From Acidimicrobiales bacterium (lineage in GTDB: Bacteria > Actinomycetota > Acidimicrobiia > Acidimicrobiales > RAAP-2), in assembly GCA_025362585.1 (NCBI GenBank), contig JANYFR010000028.1:30777-94776 (forward strand): 64,000 nucleotides of DNA, read 5' to 3'. A model generated the notes under the pieces. That model saw only the letters and a program-made list of their open reading frames with translations. It was not told the DNA's origin and did not search any database. This document shows, one piece after another, positions 58,629-64,000 of the stretch (the stretch's first letter is position 1; each line of letters begins with the position of its first letter). The translations under genes and the position numbers were made by a program.

Positions 58629-59648
58629 ATGAGCAACGGACGGACGTACCGCGTGGCGGTGCTTGGTGGCGACGGCATTGGACCCGAGGTCGTGAACGCG
58701 GCGCTCGAGGTCGTGCGTGGCGCGGGCGTCGAGCTGAGGACCACCCACTACGAACTGGGCGCCGCGCGTTACTTGCGCGACGGCTTCGTCATGGACGACG
58801 CGACCCTCGAAGAGCTACGGGCCTTTGACGCAATCCTGCTCGGCGCGGTCGGTCCGGCCATTGGCGATACCCGCATTCCGAACGGGGTCCTAGAGCGGGG
58901 CCTGCTGCTGCGTCTGCGCTTCGGCCTCGATCTCTACGTCAACTACCGACCGTTTCGTGGCGTCGCGGGCTCGATCGCCGACGGCCACGAGTTCGCCATC
59001 GTGCGCGAGAACACCGAAGGGCCCTACGCCGGCGAGGGAGGAGTGCTGCGTCGAGCGACCCCCCATGAAGTCGCGACCCAGGGATCGGTCAACACGCGCT
59101 TCGGGGTCGAACGGTGTGTGCGCTACGCCTTCGAGCGCGCGTCGAAGCTGGCGCGACCGCGCCTCACCCTGGTGCACAAGACCAACGTGCTCACCTTCGC
59201 GGGCGATCTCTGGTCGCGCGTCGTTGCGGATGTTGGCGAGGAGTTTGGTGACGTCGAGGTGGACTACAACCACGTCGACGCGGCCTGCATCTACCTCGTC
59301 GAGAGCCCCGAGCGCTACGGCGTGATCGTCACCGACAACCTCTTTGGCGACATTCTGTCGGACCTCGCCGGCGCCGTGACCGGCGGCATCGGCTTCGCCG
59401 CGAGCGCGAACCTCAATCCGGCGAAGACCGGCGCCTCGCTCTTCGAACCGGTCCACGGCGCCGCGCACGACATCGTGGGCTCGGGTCGCGCGAATCCCCT
59501 CGCCGCGATCTCCTCGGCGACGCTGATGCTCGAACACCTCGGAGAGGGCGACGCGGCATCCAAGATCGCGCGAGCAGTGCGAGACTTCAGCGGGGACGTC
59601 ACGCTCGGCACCACCTCGATTACGCAAGAAATATTAGGAAGGCTGTAG
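58629..59648 (+). CDS. leuB: 3-isopropylmalate dehydrogenase
   Basis: 339 residues from ATG 58629, which has AAAGGAGG eight bases upstream; the frame is open much further upstream but only as antisense of leuC/greA. VAVLGGDGIGPEVV starts the fold. The substrate arginines are in LLLRLRFGLDLYVNYRP, and the metal Asp residues are in NLFGDILSDLAGAV (about 236-249). GSGRANPLAAISSATLMLEH is the adenine-binding end. It oxidises and decarboxylates 3-isopropylmalate with NAD. ilvE begins directly after its stop. Confidence 0.95.
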   Translation: MSNGRTYRVAVLGGDGIGPEVVNAALEVVRGAGVELRTTHYELGAARYLRDGFVMDDATLEELRAFDAILLGAVGPAIGDTRIPNGVLERGLLLRLRFGLDLYVNYRPFRGVAGSIADGHEFAIVRENTEGPYAGEGGVLRRATPHEVATQGSVNTRFGVERCVRYAFERASKLARPRLTLVHKTNVLTFAGDLWSRVVADVGEEFGDVEVDYNHVDAACIYLVESPERYGVIVTDNLFGDILSDLAGAVTGGIGFAASANLNPAKTGASLFEPVHGAAHDIVGSGRANPLAAISSATLMLEHLGEGDAASKIARAVRDFSGDVTLGTTSITQEILGRL

Positions 59649-60575
59649 ATGTCGATTACTCCGACGAAGAAAATTTGGATGGACGGCGCGCTCGTCGACT
59701 GGGAGAAGGCCACGACGCACGTCTTGAGCCACACGCTGCACTACGGCACCGGGGCCTTCGAGGGCGTCCGCGCCTACAAGACGCCCGACGGCGTCGCGGT
59801 CTTTCGCCTGCGTGAGCACATGGAACGACTGCTGCGCAGCTGCAAGATCCTCATGGTGGACGTGCCCTACACCCTCGGCCAACTCTGTGACGCGGTCGTG
59901 GCGACCGTGCGGGTGAACGACATGTCCGAGGGCTGTTACATCCGACCACTCGTCTACCTCGGCTACGGCGAGATGGGCGTCAACCCCCTGCCGGCACCGA
60001 CCAACGTCATCATTGCGGTCTGGCCGTGGGGTGCGTACTTGGGTGAGGACGCCGCGGACAACGGGGCGAAGATGAAGATCTCGTCGTGGTCGCGCCACCA
60101 CCCGAACTCGATGCCCACCGGCGCAAAGACGGTCGGCGGCTACGTGAACTCAGGCCTCGCCAAGGTGGAGGCCGTGAAGGCCGGCTACGACGAGGCGATC
60201 ATGCTCGGAACCGACGGCTTGATCTCGGAGTGCACTGGCGAGAACCTGTTCATCGTGCGTGACGGGGCCCTCGTGACCCCTCCGCCCTCCGAGGCCGGTG
60301 CGCTGAGCGGAATCACGCTGTCGAGCATCGTGACGATCGCCAACGATCTCGACTACGAGGTGCGCTTCGAGGCGTTGCGCCGCGACGACCTCTACGTCGC
60401 CGACGAGGCTTTCCTTTCGGGCACCGCCGCCGAGGTCGTGCCGATTGGCTCGGTGGACGACCGACTCATCGGCGATGGTCGACCGGGCCCCATAACCAAG
60501 GACGTCAAGGCGACCTACGCCCAGGCGGTGCGCGGCGAGCGACCCCAGTACGAGAGCTGGCTCACGAGGGTCTGA
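59649..60575 (+). CDS. ilvE: Branched-chain amino acid aminotransferase
   Basis: 308 residues, the type I (E. coli-like) length rather than the longer mycobacterial form. HTLHYGTGAFEGVRAY (about 28-43) and YIRPLVYLGYG bind substrate, the PLP Lys is in MPTGAKTVGGYVNSGLAK (about 158-175), and GTDGLISECTGENLF and LSGTAAEVVPI are the class IV signatures. It performs the last step of valine, leucine and isoleucine synthesis. Zero-base spacing after leuB indicates co-translation. Confidence 0.95.
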   Translation: MSITPTKKIWMDGALVDWEKATTHVLSHTLHYGTGAFEGVRAYKTPDGVAVFRLREHMERLLRSCKILMVDVPYTLGQLCDAVVATVRVNDMSEGCYIRPLVYLGYGEMGVNPLPAPTNVIIAVWPWGAYLGEDAADNGAKMKISSWSRHHPNSMPTGAKTVGGYVNSGLAKVEAVKAGYDEAIMLGTDGLISECTGENLFIVRDGALVTPPPSEAGALSGITLSSIVTIANDLDYEVRFEALRRDDLYVADEAFLSGTAAEVVPIGSVDDRLIGDGRPGPITKDVKATYAQAVRGERPQYESWLTRV

Positions 60576-60601
60576 TCAGCCTGTCGCGGTAGTCTCGTGG
60601 C

Positions 60602-61117
60602 GTGACCCAACCAACGTTCGCGCCCGTACCCGCGTCCGGCGTCGTGCGTCCGACCATGGCGACCGCGACGCCCGAATTCGCCCGTCGACCCAAGCCCGGC
60701 CTGCTTGGCGCCGTTCCCGGTGCGGCAACGGTCGGTCGCGGTCAGGGCACCCAAGCGCCCGGTGAGGGATTCGCGCTCACGATTGCCGAACGCGAATGCG
60801 CGAAGCTCACTTTCGATCACGACCACGACCGTCACGACGTCGTCCTCGGGGTGGCGCTCGTCGCCGCGAAGCGTGCGAGCCTGATGGGACGCGCACCCCA
60901 GTTGAGCGACGTCCAAATGGCGATGAAGCTGTTTGGCCTCGTACGGGTCGATGCGGTCAGCCCGACGCTCTCGGCGCCCTTCGCCGGCATCGCGCACAGT
61001 TACGTCGCCCAGCGCCGCTTCGTCGACGCCGTCACCGAGGGCCGGCTCGTGGGCCCGGGCGAACTGCACCAGTCAACGACGACGAGGGACCACCATGAGC
61101 TTCGACCTGAATACTGA
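60602..61117 (+). CDS. Conserved-looking protein of unknown function
   Basis: 171 residues. A Pro/Ala/Gly-rich, probably disordered N-terminus (1-60) precedes a compact helical part (about 65-150), including HDHDRHDVVLGVALVAAKRA, GRAPQLSDVQMAMKLFGLV and APFAGIAHSYVAQRRFVDAV. GTG lies exactly six bases after TAGTCT (60590-60595), so a leaderless mRNA is expected, which supports it as a gene. Its last 23 bases overlap the acyl-CoA dehydrogenase start, suggesting co-expression. No family recognised. Confidence 0.7.
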   Translation: MTQPTFAPVPASGVVRPTMATATPEFARRPKPGLLGAVPGAATVGRGQGTQAPGEGFALTIAERECAKLTFDHDHDRHDVVLGVALVAAKRASLMGRAPQLSDVQMAMKLFGLVRVDAVSPTLSAPFAGIAHSYVAQRRFVDAVTEGRLVGPGELHQSTTTRDHHELRPEY

Positions 61118-62414
61118 GCAGCGAGCCTTTCGAGACGTCATGCGCGGTTTCGTCGACGAGAAGGTCGCGCCCCACGCGGCCCAGCACGACCGCGACCAGA
61201 CCTTTCCCCAGGAGAGCTTCGACGCCTGCGTCGCCATGGAGTTGCCGTCACTGCAGGTTCCCGAGGCCTACGGCGGCGCGGGGGCCGACATGGTTACCCA
61301 AGCAATCATGGCCGAGGAGTTGGCTCGCGGCTGCGCCTCGACGTCGGTGACGATGTTGATTTCCAAACTGGGGATGCTGCCGGTGATGAACTTCGCGTCC
61401 GAAGAGATCAAGCAGAGCTATCTGCCTCGCATCGCGAGTGGCGAGATTCAGGCGAGCTACTGCCTCTCCGAAGCGGACGCCGGGTCCGACGTCGCCTCGA
61501 TGCGGTGTCGCGCGGTGCGCGACGGCGACGACTACGTCCTCAACGGTTCGAAGTACTGGATCACCAACGCGGGTGTTTCGGACACCTACACGGTCTTCGC
61601 CACGACGGATCCGTCCGCGCGCACCCACGGCATTACCTGCTTTCTCGTCGAGAAAGAGTGGGGCGTTGAGTTCGCCAATCACGAGGACAAGATGGGACTT
61701 CGCGCGTCGCCCACCGGCGAGGTCATCTTCCACGACGTCCGAGTCCCCGCCACGCACCGCATTGGTAACGAGGGGGAGGGTTTCCTTATCGCGATGCACA
61801 CACTCGACCGGTCGCGTCCGACCATCGGGGCCCAGGCAATCGGGATTGCCCAGGCGGCAGTCGACTACGCGGGCCAGTACATGAAGGGTCGCAAGGCGTT
61901 CGGCAAGCCCATCGCCGAGTTGCAGGGGCTGCGCTTCATGCTCGCCGACATGGCAATCCGCACCGAGGCCGCCCGGGCCTTGGTCTATCGGGCGTGCGCG
62001 ACCATTGACGCGGGTGACCCCGACGGCGCCTTGTCCTATCTCGGGGCCGCCGCCAAGTCCTTCGCCTCGGACACCGCCATGAGCGTCACGACCGACGCCG
62101 TCCAACTCCTCGGCGGCTACGGCTTTACGAAGGACTTTCCGGTCGAACGCTTCATGCGTGACGCCAAAATCACCCAGATCTACGAAGGAACCAACCAGAT
62201 CCAACGAGTGGTGATCGCAAACACCTGCTCAAGTAGAAGTTCCTGGGAAAATCCGCTCTCCACGCTGGCAAGTTTTGCGATTTCATCCCTACTTCATCCC
62301 TACTTAATCCCTACTTCATCCCTACTACGCGACCGTTGGGCGACGTGGCGACCATTCGTGAACGACAACCAGGCGTCTGGGAGGTCCGCTCCTTCGCGGG
62401 TCGAGACCAATTAG
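61095..62414 (+). CDS. Acyl-CoA dehydrogenase with its C-terminus replaced at an integration junction
   Basis: 439 residues from ATG 61095. FAD/substrate segments: YCLSEADAGSDVASM (about 131-145), KYWITNAG, and the catalytic base Glu in IYEGTNQIQRVVIA (about 363). Normal relatives end a few residues after RVVIA (about 380 in all). Here NTCSSRSSWENPL and a non-homologous tail of about 62 residues follow, translated from the start of a mobile element including its direct repeats, and overlapping the integrase start by about 70 bases. The catalytic core is intact, so activity may survive. It performs alpha-beta dehydrogenation of an acyl-CoA. Confidence 0.88.
   Translation: MSFDLNTEQRAFRDVMRGFVDEKVAPHAAQHDRDQTFPQESFDACVAMELPSLQVPEAYGGAGADMVTQAIMAEELARGCASTSVTMLISKLGMLPVMNFASEEIKQSYLPRIASGEIQASYCLSEADAGSDVASMRCRAVRDGDDYVLNGSKYWITNAGVSDTYTVFATTDPSARTHGITCFLVEKEWGVEFANHEDKMGLRASPTGEVIFHDVRVPATHRIGNEGEGFLIAMHTLDRSRPTIGAQAIGIAQAAVDYAGQYMKGRKAFGKPIAELQGLRFMLADMAIRTEAARALVYRACATIDAGDPDGALSYLGAAAKSFASDTAMSVTTDAVQLLGGYGFTKDFPVERFMRDAKITQIYEGTNQIQRVVIANTCSSRSSWENPLSTLASFAISSLLHPYLIPTSSLLRDRWATWRPFVNDNQASGRSAPSRVETN
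62283..62326. repeat. Four tandem 11-bp repeats, likely integrase arm sites
   Basis: TCATCCCTACT occurs at 62283-62293, 62294-62304 and 62316-62326, with one variant (TAATCCCTACT) at 62305-62315. Short, evenly phased direct repeats beside the integrase gene and the attachment junction are typical of arm-type binding sites of tyrosine integrases; one repeat per helical turn fits cooperative binding. An inverted pair ATCGCAAA / TTTGCGAT (62214-62221 and 62274-62281) flanks the segment between the gene core and the repeats. Confidence 0.75.
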
Positions 62415-63538
62415 GTCGTCCATTTCAGCTCAGCCGAACCGTGCGGGGGACGAAGAAGGACGCGCAGCGTCTCGCCGCGGAGTTGACCGTGAGGGCGCCT
62501 ACGGCGTCTGTAGCCCGGGTCTCGGTTTCCGAGATGCTCGATCTGTGGTCCGAGAACACGAAGGCATCCTGGTCGCCATCGACCGAAAGCAACCAGCTGA
62601 GCCGAATCCGGCTGGTCAAGTCCGATTGCATATCGAAGCTCCCGATTTCGCGACTGACGGCTGTCGAGGTCGACCAGTGGCACGCGCGCCTCGAGCGGCA
62701 GGGAGTGGGTGAGTCCGCCATCCGAAATCGTCACCTGGTGCTACGCGCCGCGATGACGCTCGCGGTGCGCTGGGGATGGGTCCCGACGAATGTCGTAGCC
62801 GTGGCCCGACTCGCCAGACGGAAGTCCCAACCGCGCGGGACGCTCACCAACACCGAGGTACGAGCGGTGTTGTTGAGCGCTGCGACTCTCGTCACGGCGG
62901 GACGCATTGAGCCCCAAGCCTCAATGGCCCTACGACTGGCGGCGATAACTGGCGCACGCCGAGCCGAGTTGGCCGCCCTTCGCTGGGAGGACCTCGACGC
63001 GGGACGCCTGGTCATCGACTCCAGTATCGCCATTCTCCGTAGTGGCGATGGAAAACGGAGACCGACGCTACGCGATGACCCGACGAAGACGGCAAACCGG
63101 CGAGTGATTTCGCTTGACTCCTCTTCGATTGAACTACTGGAATCACTCAACGTCGAACATGGATTCGGTTCACCGTGGATACTTTCTTCGAGAATCGAAC
63201 CGGTTAATCCGGAGCGCATCACCGCGTGGTGGCGTCGAGCTCGCAATGGTGCCGGTCTCGACTCGAAGTGGCGCTTGCATGACTTGCGGCACTGGTCCGC
63301 AACGACGTCGATTGTCGGAGGTCATGACATCAGAACCGTCGCCAATCGTCTGGGCCACGCCAATCCATCGATGACCCTGCGAACGTACGCTCATGCTGTG
63401 GAAGCGGCGGACGCACCAATTGCCTTGACACTCAGCAACGTGCTCGACTTCACCGAATCACCGGGCTTAGATGTCAACAAGATTCTGCGCGATGAGATCA
63501 TCGATGGCGGAGACAGGGACCAGGACACGTCGACCTAG
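62345..63538 (+). CDS. int: Tyrosine recombinase / integrase
   Basis: 397 residues from GTG 62345 (a TTG at 62336 is the alternative). An N-terminal arm-binding domain (REERQ-like start ATIRERQPGVWEVRSF, then VRGTKKDAQRLAAEL) is followed by an SAM-like core-binding domain (about 65-155). The catalytic domain follows (about 170-370): Arg in TGARRAELAALRWEDLD, His-x-x-Arg in HDLRHWSATT, LGHANPSMTLR, and the nucleophile Tyr in TYAHAVEAAD. This AICE/phage-type enzyme integrates and, with Xis, excises the element. Its last 72 bases overlap the 3' end of the convergent xis. Confidence 0.92.
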   Translation: MATIRERQPGVWEVRSFAGRDQLGRPFQLSRTVRGTKKDAQRLAAELTVRAPTASVARVSVSEMLDLWSENTKASWSPSTESNQLSRIRLVKSDCISKLPISRLTAVEVDQWHARLERQGVGESAIRNRHLVLRAAMTLAVRWGWVPTNVVAVARLARRKSQPRGTLTNTEVRAVLLSAATLVTAGRIEPQASMALRLAAITGARRAELAALRWEDLDAGRLVIDSSIAILRSGDGKRRPTLRDDPTKTANRRVISLDSSSIELLESLNVEHGFGSPWILSSRIEPVNPERITAWWRRARNGAGLDSKWRLHDLRHWSATTSIVGGHDIRTVANRLGHANPSMTLRTYAHAVEAADAPIALTLSNVLDFTESPGLDVNKILRDEIIDGGDRDQDTST

Positions 63539-63661
63539 TCGAACTGAGGCGAGGTGCCCGGAGGCCACAAGTTCGTACGCGTAGGAACGAGAGACACTGA
63601 TGACTCGTGCCGCTTCATTCACACTTATCAACGCCCTCGGAAGCTGCTCACTCTGGCTCAC
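63467..63661 (-). CDS. xis: Excisionase / MerR-like HTH (helix_turn_helix_17) protein
   Basis: 64 residues. ISVNEAARVISVSRSYAYEL and GHLASVRLGRRVLVPVSAID make the winged HTH of the excisionase family. Xis proteins bend DNA at attL/attR and steer the integrase to excision. GTG overlaps the rep stop (GTGA), with GGAGG 4-8 bases upstream inside rep. The order rep-xis matches pSAM2, but there int continues on the same strand, while here int faces xis. Confidence 0.85.
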   Translation of the reverse strand: MSQSEQLPRALISVNEAARVISVSRSYAYELVASGHLASVRLGRRVLVPVSAIDDLIAQNLVDI

Positions 63662-64000
63662 AGGCTTCCTCCTTTGTTTTCGGCGTCCCCTTTTGAGTCC
63701 TTACGTGCTTCGATGGAGAGCTGGTGAAGGAACTCAGCGATCGCGGTGGCGCGCGGATCGTCGTAACCTCGACCGTCGTAACTGAACGAACCTTCGACGG
63801 GGTCGTCGGAGTGGGGCGACTTCATATGCTCGGCGCGGGCGTCGCGCAGATCCTGAAAGCGCGTCGAGTAGTGACGAGATTTGGTGATCAGTTGCCCTCG
63901 GAAACCGAAGGCGTGGGCGTGCCCTCGAGTATTCAACTGCGCAAGAGACGGATCTTGGGCGAGGTCCCACGCGGTCAGTGCGAGTTGCCGGAGGTGCGAT
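63658..64000 (-). CDS. RepSA-like replication initiator (C-terminal part)
   Basis: Open to the window edge, so the N-terminus is missing. The visible 113 residues read HLRQLALTAWDL at the edge, then HAHAFGFRGQLITKSRHYST and RFQDLRDARAEH. The pattern 'H-x-LGFRGHF-TKSR-YSTT-x-LR-x-AR' is the characteristic end of the replication initiators of AICEs and related actinobacterial plasmids. It would start rolling-circle replication of the excised element. The tail is acidic and ends GGSL. Coupled to xis. Confidence 0.8.
   Translation of the reverse strand, partial: SHLRQLALTAWDLAQDPSLAQLNTRGHAHAFGFRGQLITKSRHYSTRFQDLRDARAEHMKSPHSDDPVEGSFSYDGRGYDDPRATAIAEFLHQLSIEARKDSKGDAENKGGSL

Larger units (their letters stand above)
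62221..64000. mobile_element. Left end of an AICE-like integrative element (partial)
   Basis: Downstream of the acyl-CoA dehydrogenase core come direct repeats, a tyrosine integrase, an excisionase and the C-terminus of a RepSA-like replication initiator. The int/xis/rep set is the integration-replication module of actinomycete integrative and conjugative elements such as pSAM2. The exact left boundary is not visible: somewhere between about 62200 and 62282. The right end, and any transfer genes, lie outside the window. Codon use in int is less GC-biased than in the neighbouring genes, consistent with transfer. Confidence 0.75.

Noticed and set aside
62210..62290. tRNA gene as attachment site at the element junction
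   Set aside because: No T-arm consensus (GGTTCGAATCC), acceptor stem or CCA-like end is present; the upstream sequence is clearly acyl-CoA dehydrogenase coding sequence.

Overview
The window is one continuous, gene-dense stretch of a high-GC chromosome. It most resembles a member of the Actinomycetota, possibly class Acidimicrobiia. The evidence is the actinobacterial-type serC, the long IleS2-type isoleucyl-tRNA synthetase, gatCAB, a membrane-anchored PASTA protein, many GTG starts, GTGA/ATGA coupled genes and frequent TAnnnT-N6-start (leaderless) promoters. The class is an inference; no rRNA, tRNA or CRISPR array was seen.

Layout. 1-1.6 kb: end of an unidentified gene, a secreted protein and a membrane protein. 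1.6-8 kb: an amine/amino-acid catabolic locus, with an AsnC regulator, a class III aminotransferase and an FAD amine oxidase on the minus strand, divergent from an APC permease and alanine dehydrogenase. 8-13.4 kb: mostly single genes (MFS pump, DUF5522, quinone reductase, thiol peroxidase, GNAT, HAD), then a GNAT pseudogene. 13.4-19.2 kb: ileS, a divergent marR/yceI pair sharing a palindromic -35 region, an unlisted 40-residue gene and an MFS exporter. 19.2-27.1 kb: aldehyde dehydrogenase, cysteine desulfurase, mnmA, ligA, a PASTA pseudokinase and a Cys/His-rich small protein. 27.1-34.6 kb: SDR, MFS, esterase and gatCAB, which are tightly coupled, then a DUF3048 protein.

35-60.6 kb is a branched-chain amino acid and serine supercluster: ilvD, an attenuator, ilvBNC; serC, aspC and serA; an attenuator and leuA; leuD-leuC-greA on the minus strand, divergent from leuB-ilvE. 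Together these supply all steps from pyruvate to valine and leucine, and the shared isoleucine steps. Both attenuators use short leader peptides (Val-Val-Val before ilvB, Leu-Leu-Leu before leuA) followed by an intrinsic terminator. Interspersed are a CaCA exchanger, an amino acid racemase, an aldo/keto reductase, a 50-residue membrane protein, a glycerate kinase, a YciI-like pseudogene, and a coupled FGGY kinase / sphingosine-1-phosphate-lyase-like enzyme pair.

60.6-64 kb: a small unknown gene and an acyl-CoA dehydrogenase whose last codons are replaced by the left end of an integrative element. That element shows four 11-bp direct repeats, a tyrosine integrase, an excisionase and the C-terminus of a RepSA-like initiator. 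It resembles actinomycete integrative and conjugative elements (AICEs) and runs off the right edge.
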